A stretch of 64,000 bases of DNA from G036327475 sp036327475. GTDB taxonomy: Bacteria > Pseudomonadota > Gammaproteobacteria > Enterobacterales > Enterobacteriaceae. How positions within the stretch are numbered: the stretch's first letter is position 1; each line of letters starts with the position of its first letter. This document shows positions 37,478 to 47,305 of the stretch, piece after piece. The stretch is from positions 496,001-560,000 of the forward strand of contig NZ_CP132913.1 in assembly GCF_036327475.1 (NCBI RefSeq), given 5' to 3'. The notes below the pieces were generated by a model. The model ran no database searches and was not told the origin of the DNA. It was given only the letters and a program-made list of their open reading frames with translations. Made by a program: the position numbers and the translations under genes.

Positions 37478-37930
37478 TTGTTGTTCTCATTATGCTTAAC
37501 CTCACTTCTCATGGGCTGCGGCGACAATAACACGCCACCACAAGTCGCTTCGACCGACAAATCGCTGTCCCCTGGACTGACGTTGCGCAATTCATGTCCG
37601 CGCTACAATCGTGTCCCCGTCGATGCCATAAGCGCCTATCTGGATAGTTTTCACTTTTACAATGGCGACAAGAATAGGCAAATGGAAACGCACCATTACG
37701 TCACATTCCTGAATGAAGAAGTGATGCAGGCCATCATTATATTATGGCAATATCCGCGATGCCAGACTGATAGGCGTGGAGTACATCATCAGCGAAAGAC
37801 TCTTTCAGCAATTATTCATGAAAAGATTTAAGTTCGGCACGCTTATTGCTCCAGGCTTACCGGCCTCGGCAGAGAGAGCGTTAATGGTGAAATAGTCAAC
37901 CACCCATGGTAAAACGTGGTATACGTGGCA
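37478..37930 (+). pseudogene. DUF1264 (OBAP-type) lipoprotein, frameshifted
   Basis: Begins MLFSLCLTSLLMGCGDNN, a lipoprotein signal with lipobox LMGC. The body AYLDSFHFYNGDKNRQMETHHY, in two overlapping parts, and TFLNEEVMQAIII matches the DUF1264 family (oil-body-associated protein homologues; function in bacteria unknown). A frameshift near 37745 moves the reading to DARLIGVEYIISERLF, then LIAPGLPASAERALM and a stop, then THGKTWYTW. The gene was probably about 200 codons. Recently broken by appearance. Confidence 0.78.
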
Positions 37931-38785
37931 TACTGATTGAAATAATACGCTGCTGCTGTTCCTGCCCTCAGTTGCTGGCAGAGCGCGATCGCCGTTTTGG
38001 CGCTGACATGTAAAAAATCCGCCAGTTTACTGGGGCGATCTAATGTGATTTTGCTACATTGAGCTGATTTAAAGGGAAAAGTAGCATCATTGAGGCGCTA
38101 GTGAACAAGGTAGTTCAGCGGTTACAGCAAAATTGACAACCGATTCTGTTCTAGAGGGCGATAGCGCCCGGCTCACGCTCTTCGTGGGCGAAAAAACGTG
38201 AATATCGCCAAGCATAATGCGGCCTTTTGGCTCTTAGATCGACACTTTAATCCGCCAAATGAATTCAGGAGTTTAGCACAAGCCCTCAAGCTAGGCCGTT
38301 TGCGCAGGCGTTCGCTCTTTGCAGGGCGATTGTCCGGCAATGTAGCACTATGTCGGCCAAGTCCCCGCCACGGACGGCGGCGCTAGACGCGCACCGCCGC
38401 TGACAAAACCGCGTTACCACCGCGGTGATGACGCTATCGATATCTTCTTCATGAAACGTCCAGAAAACCACACAGTTGATAATGGTTAACAGCAGTCCGA
38501 TAGCCACACTGCGTCGGCTTTCGTCCTGTAACGACGTCGGTGGAGCGTCATGATTGAGCAGTGCGTCATGGAGAAGTGCGTCGTCAGATCCTGTTCTTCC
38601 TAGCGTAAAATCGATTAAAGAGTAGCGCTGTGCGAGGGTTCGAGAACGTTTCAAGCAGTAAAACCGCCCTGCCCTTTCGCCGGCCAATCAATCAAAGGTG
38701 ATTGAAGGAATAAAATCACAGAGTAATCGGTTAAGGCGAGTAATTCCTCCGCCAGAACCGCCCGCCCTCTCCTAATACAGCGAGA
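37931..38785. other. Decayed stretch, possible TetR-type regulator trace
   Basis: Minus strand 38286-38687 is open for 133 codons and includes RRSVAIGLLLTIINCVVFWTF, loosely like the C-terminal domain of AcrR/TetR-type repressors. Such a regulator would fit the neighbouring efflux remnants, but no helix-turn-helix is visible. 37931-38240 shows nothing recognisable. Confidence 0.3.
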
Positions 38786-39716
38786 TCAGTTTTGATAATA
38801 CGTCAGTCGGATGTGACCTAATTCGGTTATGCGTTGTAGAGTTCCTGCTGGGCATCGAGCGCGCTCAAATAGGTGTCGGGTTGACATCGTCAGGGAAATG
38901 AATGGGAAAATTGGCCGCGCCTCGCCGATGCTGGCGTTTACCGCAGTCAAATTGTGCTCCACTTCCAGGACATCCGGCCGGTTAAGCAAGACCTGCGACG
39001 AAATTGTCGGCGGCATTTCACTTGGCGCGCCATATAGCCGCTCAATGCCGTTCGGCAGCCACGGCGTCCGATACGTGCTGGCCCACCATCAAGTCCAGCG
39101 TGTTCTTATCCTTCGCCACGCTGGTTTAATAGCTAGTGATATCGGCCATAGCGGATTGATAGGTGATTCAGCCGACGCTACATCGACCCTGGAGACGATG
39201 CCATGCTGCATTTTGCGTGACCTCACAAGAGGTTATTTTATATACAACAGATTGCTTTGATCGGTGGCGAGCGCCAAGCCAGTACTATACAGTAATTGTA
39301 CAGCATGGTTAACCGCGTGCTGCGTGCACTCGCCAGCGTGCCGATGTAGGTTTCATACTGCTCCAGCGTCAAGCCATTGTTTTTGCAGAATAAATCATCT
39401 CAAAGGCGCTAATGCTTCTCTTCGCCTGGGTACTTTGGCTTATCGCCGTCTGGTTACCCTCGCCGGGCAGCGCGCGGAAGCAGGTCCATGACAGCTCCGC
39501 ATCAATAGTAGGGAACAGATTCGATCGTTCTTCACCATATTGTGTTTTGGCTGCTTCAACATTGGCTACGGCTTCGCACAAATCGCGGTTTCTGTTCAAC
39601 GCGATAGCGGCGGTCTGACGCAACCGGTCATTCAGAATGTAGTTCAACAGGCCATGTTGCGATAATTGCTGCCCGGGGCGTGGCCTAGCGAAGCGTGACG
39701 GTGCCCATTTTTTCAT
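38786..39716 (-). pseudogene. RND outer-membrane efflux lipoprotein (OprM type), decayed
   Basis: Minus strand from 39690 reads ILNDRLRQTAAIALNRNRDL and EAVANVEAAKTQYGEERSNL, then in another frame LLNRPDVLEVEHNLTAVNAS. Both match the two repeated helical halves of OprM/NodT-type tripartite efflux porins (usual motifs NRDLRVA..NVE and RRPDV..AE). Signal peptide and large middle parts are missing. Confidence 0.75.
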
Positions 39717-40452
39717 CTACCGCCACCTCGATCACTCAAACCTGCCGGCGTGCGCGTAACACGTTCCGTCCTCCAACGTGACCGTCATCGATACCGTGTC
39801 ACCCCACTGCTTTAGCATCCCTTATTGGCGACACAGCTGCAGCAGCTAGCTGCTGGACTGAGTCAGGTCGACATAGATAGGTCCAGGGCACGGACGGTGG
39901 CCAGCGCGTCAGAGGTAACCGGAGAGATGCCGATACGGCTAGAATAGGGCTCAGAGGTAACCGGAGAGATGCCGATACGGCTAGAATAGGGCTCAGAGGT
40001 AACCGGAGAGATGCCGATACGGCTAGAATAGGGCCTTAATTATGGTGCGTTGCAGATCGATACGCGCGCTCTATACCGCGGCGCGGTATTGGTCCACCGA
40101 AGCAACGTTTTGTTGCCAGGTGGTCACGGCCATCATCGGTATCCTGGCGGGAAACACCGTTTTTCTTCACCAGCGCTGTATAACGCTGCGCCTTCAGTTT
40201 GCTGCTGTTTATCACCGCCACGGCATTTTCAGTTGCCCACGACCTCATCATAGGTGGCCTGATGGTTGACTGGGCCGATTTGATATAGCGCCTACCCCTC
40301 CTTGATTTCATTTCCTTCTGTAAAAGCTGCTTCTGAATGATATCGCCCACCTGGGGCGAACATCGGAACTCAACGATCCTTTTATCCTCATTATACCCGC
40401 AGAAGAGGGCGGATGGCCTACTTTGGTAAAAAGACGAAAATACATGTTTCAT
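39717..40452 (-). pseudogene. RND membrane-fusion protein (AcrA type), decayed
   Basis: Minus strand: VEFRCSPQVGDIIQKQLLQ (lipoyl entry, compare VEIRPQVSGIILKRNF), then RIGISPVTS repeated three times through a 42-bp triplication, DALATVRALDLS and TLEDGT, and finally KMG. This follows AcrA order from about residue 60 to 290. Then, without the inner-membrane pump gene, the sequence passes straight into the OprM-like remnant, so a deletion removed the acrB-type gene. Confidence 0.75.
39910..40035 (-). repeat. 42-bp tandem triplication
   Basis: Three head-to-tail copies of a 42-base unit starting CAGAGGTAACCGG on the plus strand (39910, 39952, 39994). 42 bases equal 14 codons, so the triplication keeps frame: on the minus strand each copy encodes PYSSRIGISPVTSE. 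It lies in the dead membrane-fusion gene. Confidence 0.95.
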
Positions 40453-40829
40453 AAATAGGTTTTACCATGCCATGCACTCTGTAACGCTGGCGTGTCAGGC
40501 AACGCGCGCATCTCCTTTGACAGCAGGTAGTTATAACCGACAGCACCAAGTCAAGGAAAATGACTGCGGGCTAGTCAAATATGAGCATCTCCCCGAGCTT
40601 GGGTGAGGCGGCCAGGGGACGAAACTTCATCGAAGGTGTGAGACGTGGCAAACATTTTGAGGCAATTGCGTTAGTGATGGTAAGCGCCTTGAGCAGAATT
40701 ACGGTTGGGCTGACGCTTGCAAACCATTACTGTCGCGCGCAGGTCGGCACCATGATAGCAGAACTGGGATCCCATACTGCCCTCCGGAACGGGCCAGAGC
40801 TGGCGACGGCTCGACGCCCCAGCGGACGC
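40453..40829. other. Gap, no gene seen
   Basis: About 380 bases between the efflux and osmE remnants. A short plus-strand frame (40581-40832) has no recognisable homology. Confidence 0.45.
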
Positions 40830-41121
40830 TAGGAACGCTTATTGGCCATGCTGAGGATTTGTGTTATATGTTTGTCGTAGTTGACGAAATAATTAATCGG
40901 TTTGTCGTCACGATCACCCAGGACATAGGAATCACACGTGCCATGCGCATTAATCATGGCGAGGAGGTCGTCAGCACGCCGCCGACAGCGCGGCTGCTCT
41001 TTTGTCACGCCTTTTCAGATCGCTAACGACGGGTTTGTTCAGATAGTTGTCGGCATGATCATAGACGGTACAGGTAAAAAGGAAAGAAATCGCCGCAGCG
41101 GTGAAAATAGCCAGAACCATT
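40830..41121 (-). pseudogene. osmE: Osmotically inducible lipoprotein OsmE, decayed
   Basis: Minus strand from 41121: MVLAIFTAAAISFLFTCTVYDH, in two overlapping parts, then NKPVVSDLK. After frameshifts it continues as CDSYVLGDRDDKPINYFVNYD. These match OsmE ([38 protein letters not shown]). The lipobox glycine is changed (FTC). Divergent from nadE exactly as in E. coli. Confidence 0.82.
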
Positions 41122-41273
41122 TTATCTCAAGGTCACCTCATTCGTTGTGAGTATCAATAAGCCTAGATACCAAAACACATTTTCAACTAGGTTGTTCTTT
41201 TAGTGCTTATTTTTGATTACTCTCATCATGACGTTTGCAATACCCGCAGCTTGATGTTTCAGGAGACAAGCGA

Positions 41274-42098
41274 ATGACACTACAGCAAGAAATTATAGCG
41301 GCGATGGGCGTAAAACCCATGATTGACCCGCTCACCGAATTTCGGGTGAGCGTGGATTTTCTCAAAGCCTATCTGAAAAAGCATACTTTTGTGCGTACGC
41401 TGGTGCTTGGCATCAGCGGCGGACAAGATTCTACCCTGACGGGAAAAATGTGCCAACAGGCTATCAGCGAGGTCCGTCAGGAAACCGGTATGGCCGACTA
41501 CTGCTTTATCGCCGTGCGCTTGCCCCACGGCGAGCAGAAAGATGAAGCGGACTGCCGGGATGCAATCGCTTTCATCCAGCCTGACAAGGTAATCACCGTC
41601 AATATTAAAAGCGCTATTCAGGCCAGCGAGGCAGCCTTGCGCGGGGCGGGCATCGCGTTAAGTGATTGCGTTAAAGGTAATGAAAAAGCGCGCGAACGCA
41701 TGAAAGCTCAGTACAGTATCGCTGGCATGACAGCGGGATTGGTGGTGGGTACCGATCACGCGGCGGAAGCGGTAACTGGTTTCTTCACCAAGTACGGCGA
41801 CGGCGGTACCGATATCAACCCCCTCTTCCGGCTGAATAAACGCCAGGGCCGCGCCATATTGCAGCACCTCGGCTGCCCCGAACATCTCTATCTCAAAGCG
41901 CCGACCGCCGACCTGGAAGAAGATCGCCCCGCCTTGCCTGACGAAACCGCGCTCGGGATCACATACGAAATGGTCGATGATTATTTGGAGGGCAAAACCA
42001 TCGATGCTGCCGCGGCGCGCGTGATTGAAAACTGGTATCAACGCACCGAGCACAAACGCCATCCGCCGGTGACGGTGTTTGACGACTTTTGGCAATAA
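41274..42098 (+). CDS. nadE: NH3-dependent NAD+ synthetase
   Basis: Final step of NAD synthesis: amidation of deamido-NAD using ammonia and ATP. 274 residues from the ATG at 41274 (MTLQQEIIAAMG), with AGGAGA upstream; an upstream in-frame ATG at 41235 has no homology. The PP-loop SGGQDST is at residues 48-54. The GTDHAAEAVTGFFTKYGDGG block and the C-terminal RRPP-like HKRHPPVTVFDDFW are intact. Confidence 0.97.
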   Translation: MTLQQEIIAAMGVKPMIDPLTEFRVSVDFLKAYLKKHTFVRTLVLGISGGQDSTLTGKMCQQAISEVRQETGMADYCFIAVRLPHGEQKDEADCRDAIAFIQPDKVITVNIKSAIQASEAALRGAGIALSDCVKGNEKARERMKAQYSIAGMTAGLVVGTDHAAEAVTGFFTKYGDGGTDINPLFRLNKRQGRAILQHLGCPEHLYLKAPTADLEEDRPALPDETALGITYEMVDDYLEGKTIDAAAARVIENWYQRTEHKRHPPVTVFDDFWQ

Positions 42099-42129
42099 TC
42101 CCCTCCGGTCGCGGCCAGCCGCACGCCGG

Positions 42130-42700
42130 CACGTCCGTGTACGTTTAAGCCTGTGCTGTAGCCCCCCTTTCCGCCAGCGGCGGAGATGTAGCGTGACACA
42201 TTGATGGGGCCTTGGCTTTACGCCGCCTGTCAGCGTCTGAATCGGCGCTGCGACCATCACAAATGGCGGGACGAGCTCCACCATATCGGCCCGATAGAGC
42301 ACTTCCACCGTCAGCCACGGCGACAGGAATTGACCAAAGGCCAACGCTAGATCCAGCCGGTTAGCCAACAGATCTTGGCAAAGAGTGTCAGGATAATCGA
42401 TTACCAGTTAGCATCTGTCGGCAACGGCTCCGCCTGTCGACGGTAGTCCAACAGCACCTGCGCTATCAAAGATTGGCCAATCGCATGGGCGGCGCTAATC
42501 GATTTCCGGCATTCATCGTTGTGCTCAGACGTCTCCTGTAGCTCGGAGTGGCGACAATCGAATAAGGTAAATCCTAGTTGCTATTCGGCATGGAACAGCG
42601 TGTAGCTGATATTGGATTGCGAGACATTAAGCCAGTACGCCCCACCGATACTGCCGGACACCATAATGGCATAAATGATTTCGATGTGACGTAAACGCAT
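42130..42700 (-). pseudogene. LysR-family transcriptional regulator, decayed
   Basis: From the ATG at 42700 the minus strand reads MRLRHIEIIYAIMVSGSIGG then WLNVSQSNISYTLFHAE, a stop, and QLGFTLFD, a typical LysR winged helix-turn-helix (usual MRLRHIEVFHAIMQTGS..LLNVSQPAVS). The effector domain beyond is only faintly traceable. Target unknown; not at this place in E. coli. Confidence 0.75.
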
Positions 42701-42786
42701 GATGGGCGCTCTGAGCCGGACGCCCGGCAGACCTGACCGGCTGCCACAGGCAAAAATTACGGCCGTGGGCTACGGAGCGCAGCGTC

Positions 42787-43007
42787 AGACATTACTTTTC
42801 CTGGGTGCCAGCGGTCGTCTTCGCCTTTATGGTATTTATGTTTTACCACCGCCCAGGCGACATTATGGGCGACCCCGCTCGCGACTCATGGCGGAGACGC
42901 CTTTAATATTAAACGCTATTAAAGGCTTCACGATAAATATCCTGCGCATGATTTGGCGAACCCCTACTGACGCTGTCCAGTAAAGATGAATTGGATTGAT
43001 AGGGCAT
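42787..43007 (-). pseudogene. chaB: Cation transport regulator ChaB, decayed
   Basis: From the ATG at 43007: MPYQSNSSLLDSVSR then PNHAQDIYREAFNS and a stop. After a deletion another frame gives VAWAVVKHKYHKGEDDRWH, matching both ends of ChaB (MPYKTKSDLPESV; HAQDIYKEAFNSAW; VAWAAVKHEYAKGDDDKWH). Divergent from the chaA remnant as in E. coli. Confidence 0.85.
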
Positions 43008-43139
43008 ACTAGCCTCCTTTTAAGATCTTTATCCATTTCAGAGGTCCTGTGGCGTTTTTCCAGACGCAACGCGTGCCAACATCCGTCCCGACGCCCGACG
43101 CCGACCTATCAAGAGGATTTTCATCCCGTCAATACCTGC

Positions 43140-43862
43140 TCGTGACCTGCTCGTGCGCTTTAGCGGAAATGAGAGAATATGGGCGGGCGTGAAGGCGATA
43201 AAAGTCGAGGCGACGCGCTAGCCATCGGCTCGGCGAGCCTCTCGGGTTGCTCATTTTGATTCTGTCCGTGGCAATTCTCAAAGCCAGCCTCATCTCGGCG
43301 CTAATGGCGACCAGCAATGCTGCGCCCGCCTTGATGCGCGACACGCTGTATTCGGTCATCATGGTCGTCACAACTAGCCTGGTCGGCTTCTCATTGCTGC
43401 TAGTCGCTTTAGCGCAGTGCGTGGCTGATTATCACCTTCGTGGTGCAAAGTGAACGCCGAGCCGCTCGATCATTTTCTAATCGCCTCGATGAGCCGAGAC
43501 GGGTGACCAGCTTGCTTGGTGGCGCTACTGATCCTCTCCCCTGAAGGCCGTGGCGCTATCCGCGCCGTGCTCGCCAAGGAGGTTCAGCAGGCGATGAGCC
43601 TGTTTATGGCTCAATCCTGTCGACCATCTCCACTGATGGTACCGACCGTGACGCTCATCGCTATTTTCACCGGTAATCAGCTGACGTTCGGTTGGCCTGT
43701 CGCCACCACAAGCTGTGGTCATGTTGATCGTGCTGATCATGTGCCAGGTTTCTCTCTACCTTGCACACCAATGTGTTAAACAGCACGGCGCATCTTGCGC
43801 TATTTGTTACCTATCTGATAACTATAATGCTCTAGCTGGCCGTTTCCCCCTCTTGAACCGTT
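43140..43862 (+). pseudogene. chaA: Ca2+(Na+)/H+ antiporter ChaA, decayed
   Basis: Frames give HRLGEPLGLLILILSVAILK, ASLISALMATSNAAPALMRD, TLYSVIMVVTTSLVGFSLLL, then after a large internal deletion MVALLILSPEGRGAIRAVLA, LIAIFTGNQLTFG and finally NTAHLALFVTYLITIML, all in ChaA order. About 90 residues of the middle are missing, along with the N-terminus. Next to kdsA in E. coli, but here the dauA remnant stands between. Confidence 0.88.
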
Positions 43863-43871
43863 GGAAGGAAC

Positions 43872-44858
43872 ACTATACCCCAACGCCAGCTCAAAGATAC
43901 TGTTACCGGCATCACCATCGGTATCATTGCCATTCTGCTGGCGATGGCCATGGCGATTACTAGCTGAATAGCGTCGCAGTACGGCAATATGCCTCCGCCG
44001 CACGGGCATGCGATCGCCCCTGTGCGGGCTCACGTTTTAGCATATCGAGCCCGACAGCCGCTTTCACAGTGATCCTCTATCTGATATCACAACAATTCGG
44101 CTTGGCGGGGCTGTTGATTGACACTCCATATCGGGGCTGCTACTGATTATCTCGGCCCTGCTTCCAGCAGCGTTTTCCATGGCGACGACGCTGGGCATGA
44201 TTGAATCGCTGCTGTGCGCCGTGGTTCTGGACGGCATAACCGGTAAAAGCATCAATCCGACAATGAACTTACTAATCAAGATATCGGTAATGTGCTAGCG
44301 TCGTTTTGCGGCGACATTACCACCACCCCAGCCATCGCTAGCTTCGCTGCCAATGTGCGCTTTTCCTGTCTCGGCACTGGAAGACGACATTATCCTCCAT
44401 TCTTATATTACTATGCATGTCGCTGGCCGTCTTGTGCGATATGATTATTGCCAAACCGATCTGGATCGTGCTGGCGTCGCTGTTGTTCATGCGCCGTACC
44501 GCCCGATGACCCGTTTGACAGAACTACCGTGTAATCTGCCAATGACGCAGGTGGCACGCATCAACGGTCCGCTATTCTTCGCCGCCGCGGAGCGTATTTT
44601 TACTGAGCTCAGCGCGATTGACTACGAAGATAAATACCTTATTTTTAATTTAATGTCGTCCAGATGCTCGATGCAGGCGGCCTGTAGGCTTTTATGCGGT
44701 TTGCAACAAATTGTCCGCAATCAGCTATGCTGGTAACCAATATTCCTTCAGCTATGCTGGTAACCAATATTCCTTTCCAGTTGCTGAAAACGTTGGCGCA
44801 GGCCAATGTCATGCCGATTGCCGATCGGTTATCATTGCGGTACAGCGGCCGTTAGGGT
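43872..44858 (+). pseudogene. dauA: SulP-family C4-dicarboxylate transporter DauA, decayed
   Basis: Plus strand: LKDTVTGITIGIIAILLAMA, SQYG, GMIESLLCAVVLDGITG, SFAANVRFS, DDIILHSYITMHVA, INGPLFFAAAERIFTE and LKTLAQANVMPIADRLS, matching DauA (YchM) from its first membrane segments to the end of the STAS domain, with a large deletion in the transport core. A 27-bp tandem duplication lies near the 3' end. In E. coli dauA lies next to prs, not between chaA and kdsA. Confidence 0.85.
44721..44774 (+). repeat. 27-bp perfect tandem duplication
   Basis: Two head-to-tail copies of a 27-base unit beginning TCAGCTATGCTGG (44721 and 44748) within the STAS part of the dauA remnant. 27 bases equal nine codons, so the local frame is kept. 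Confidence 0.95.
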
Positions 44859-44886
44859 AACCGCCCTGCCGGCGCGCACTGGGGCG

Positions 44887-45741
44887 TTAGTGCCCGGTGT
44901 CGAGCTCTGGGAAGGATTTGACCAGTTCATCAATCGCCTTCATCTGGCGCAAGAATGGCTCCAGCTTAGTTAGTGGCAAGGCCGAGGGGCCATCGCATTT
45001 CGCATTCGCCGGGTCCGGATGCACTTCGATGAACAGACCGGCAATACCGACCGCCATACCGGCGCGGGCAAGCTCGCTTACCTGCGCGCGCCGTCCTCCG
45101 GAGGCAGTACTGAACAGATCGCGGGTTTGCAGGGCGTGCGTAACGTCGAAAATCACTGGGCAACCACCGGAGACCTGTTTCATCACGTTAAAGCCCAGCA
45201 TGTCCACCACCAGGTTGTCATAGCCGAAATTGCTGCCGCGATCGCATAGGATCACCTGGTAATTGCCGGCTTCACGAAACTTATCGACAATATTACCGAC
45301 CTGTCCAGGGCTAACAAACTGCGGTTTTTTCACGTTGATCACCGCGCCGGTACAAGCCATAGCCTTCACCAGATCGGTCTGGCGTGCCAAAAACGCCGGT
45401 AGCTGGATAACATCGACCACGTCCGCCACGCTTTGCGCCTGGCCAGATTCGTGCACATCGGTTATGACCTTCACGCCAAACTGCGCTTTCAGTTCGGCAA
45501 AAATCTTCATACCCTCTTCCAGACCAGGCCCACGATAGGAATGAATTGAGGATCGGTTGGCTTTATCAAACGACGCCTTAAATACATAGGGAATACTCAG
45601 TTTTTCCGTCACGGTGACGTAGTGTTCGCAGATGCGCATCGCCAGATCACGCGACTCCAGCACGTTCATGCCGCCGAATAGCACAAAGGGCAAATCATTC
45701 GCTACCTGAATGTCGCCAATATTGACCACCAATTGTTTCAT
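44887..45741 (-). CDS. kdsA: KDO-8-phosphate synthase
   Basis: Condenses PEP with arabinose 5-phosphate to give KDO-8-phosphate for lipopolysaccharide inner core. 284 residues as in E. coli, colinear. Conserved segments FKASFDKANRSS, DVHE, GAVINVKKPQF and DVTHALQ are present. In E. coli it is the distal gene of the hemA-prfA-prmC-sirB-kdsA cluster; here sirB1 is dead but kdsA is intact. Confidence 0.98.
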   Translation of the reverse strand: MKQLVVNIGDIQVANDLPFVLFGGMNVLESRDLAMRICEHYVTVTEKLSIPYVFKASFDKANRSSIHSYRGPGLEEGMKIFAELKAQFGVKVITDVHESGQAQSVADVVDVIQLPAFLARQTDLVKAMACTGAVINVKKPQFVSPGQVGNIVDKFREAGNYQVILCDRGSNFGYDNLVVDMLGFNVMKQVSGGCPVIFDVTHALQTRDLFSTASGGRRAQVSELARAGMAVGIAGLFIEVHPDPANAKCDGPSALPLTKLEPFLRQMKAIDELVKSFPELDTGH

Positions 45742-45787
45742 TCTTCACCTTTTAATTGAAATTAACCAGCAATCGCCGCTGGTCAAT

Positions 45788-46310
45788 GTAGAATAACCGA
45801 TTTTTTGATAGAGTTGATTTGGACCTTCATCATCTCGCTGATCGTATCTTCTGGGCACTGCTCGACGAAGCAATTTAAATCGTTTAGCGCCACGTGATCG
45901 CACTCCAGCTCGACATGAATCAGACATCTGTCGCAGATTTCGTAGAGATCCGCCAAATTTCAGCGTAACCTCCTGTTTTCGTGCCTCTTCCAGATCCTAT
46001 TCATTAAGCTGCACCCCTTCACCCAGATTGCCACGCAGACAGATATCGAGCGTGTGCGCGTCCAGTGGGTCGTCATTCATAGGGTTTATCAGCCGCATTT
46101 TACCGTCGAGGCAGTCAGTGCGCAGGATCATCTGGGTCGGAAAATCACCGCACAACCGGATTTCCAGCACCTGGGCGATCTGACGCCGCGCTTCCTCCGT
46201 AAGGCTTTGCAATTGGCGATGACGTTATTAAGGGAAAAATCGGGCTGAATGGTCTGGGTAACGCGCAGTAGAGGGTGCTGATTATATTCAAAATCGGCAA
46301 CGGCGGCCAA
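45788..46310 (-). pseudogene. sirB1: SirB1/TPR-like protein, decayed
   Basis: Minus strand: VADFEYNQHPLL near the start; FPTQMILRTDCLDGKMRLINP then LDICLRGNLG, in pieces; and at the end VALNDLNCFVEQCPED and SEMMKVQINSI. They match SirB1 (YchA), a transglutaminase-like/TPR protein of unclear function. Frameshifts and an internal deletion of about 60 codons break it. 46320-46440 may hold a trace of sirB2, too weak to call. Confidence 0.85.
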
Positions 46311-46444
46311 CAATAAGCACCAGGGGCAGACGGCGGAAAATGATGCTCGGACTAGCGGAGCGCGATGGACACTGCTGGCGGGTGTGATCCATTCTGGTCA
46401 TCGATTATCCCGTTGTCGCTCGTGTAGCACGCCTGTCCATTCCA

Positions 46445-47305
46445 TTATTTATTAAAATCACTTTCCCGCTGGCAACGTTGCCCCTGGCTCACGCGCTCGT
46501 TGTCGCCGTAATCGCGCAGGGTAGCCGTCTGGCTAAAACCCGCTTCGGCGAGCATGGCGCGCACCGCCGGCCCCTGACGCCAGCCGTGCTCGAGCAACAA
46601 CCAGCCGCCGGGCTGCAAATGCGGCCAGGCCTCACGGCAAATCGCCGCCAAATCTTTAAGGCCATCTTCCCCCGACACTAAAGCGTTACGTGGCTCGAAG
46701 CGCACGTCACCTTGAGTAAGATGGGGATCGTCCGTCTCAATATAGGGTGGATTACTCACAATAAGATCATAGCGTTGTGCCCGCAATGCTTTAAACCAGT
46801 CACTTTCATAGAACTGCACATTCGTCAGTTCCAGACGGGCGGCGTTATCGCGAGCGAGCGCCACGGCGCCAGACGAGCGATCGATGCCGGTTATTCGCCA
46901 CGCAGGCCGTTCCGAGGCCAACGCCAGCGCGATGGCGCCGCTGCCCGTGCCCAAATCCAGCACCTCGGCGCGAGCGGGCGGCAGTAATGCCAGCGCGCGC
47001 TGAACTAAACATTCCGTGTCGGGACGTGGAATTAAAGTATCGGGCGATACGTGCAGCCGCAGGGACCAAAACTCGCATTCGCCGATAAGATAGGCCACAG
47101 GCTCGCCCTGTTCGCGGCGCGTAAGAAGCGTCTCAAGGATCGCGAACTGGGCGTCCGTCAGCGGGGTTTCGCCGAAGGCCAGCATCCGAGTACGCGTCGC
47201 TCCGGTCACCTGTGCCAGCAAGATTTCGGCATCGTGCTTGGCGCTGGGGCTCAACGATTCACGCAGCCGGGCTGTGGCCTGCGTCAGCCATTGCTGCCAG
47301 GTCAT
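46445..47305 (-). CDS. prmC: Release factor glutamine methyltransferase
   Basis: Methylates the glutamine of the GGQ motif in RF1 and RF2. 286 residues (E. coli 277; the extra is at the C-terminus). SAM-binding VLDLGTGSGAIALALAS and the catalytic NPPY in IVSNPPYIET are intact. Its ATG shares one base with the prfA stop (TGATG), so the two are translationally coupled: enzyme and substrate made together. Confidence 0.97.
   Translation of the reverse strand: MTWQQWLTQATARLRESLSPSAKHDAEILLAQVTGATRTRMLAFGETPLTDAQFAILETLLTRREQGEPVAYLIGECEFWSLRLHVSPDTLIPRPDTECLVQRALALLPPARAEVLDLGTGSGAIALALASERPAWRITGIDRSSGAVALARDNAARLELTNVQFYESDWFKALRAQRYDLIVSNPPYIETDDPHLTQGDVRFEPRNALVSGEDGLKDLAAICREAWPHLQPGGWLLLEHGWRQGPAVRAMLAEAGFSQTATLRDYGDNERVSQGQRCQRESDFNK

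Noticed and set aside
39910..40035. CRISPR-like array
   Set aside because: The three 42-bp units abut without spacers and translate in frame as part of an AcrA-like protein; it is a tandem triplication.
41658..42368. 236-codon minus-strand frame over nadE and beyond
   Set aside because: Antisense to conserved nadE for most of its length. Only the region beyond 42130 overlaps real homology, and that belongs to the LysR remnant in other frames.
44721..44774. Phage or integron attachment site
   Set aside because: The 27-bp repeats are directly adjacent and lie within a continuous DauA-like reading, with no integrase nearby.
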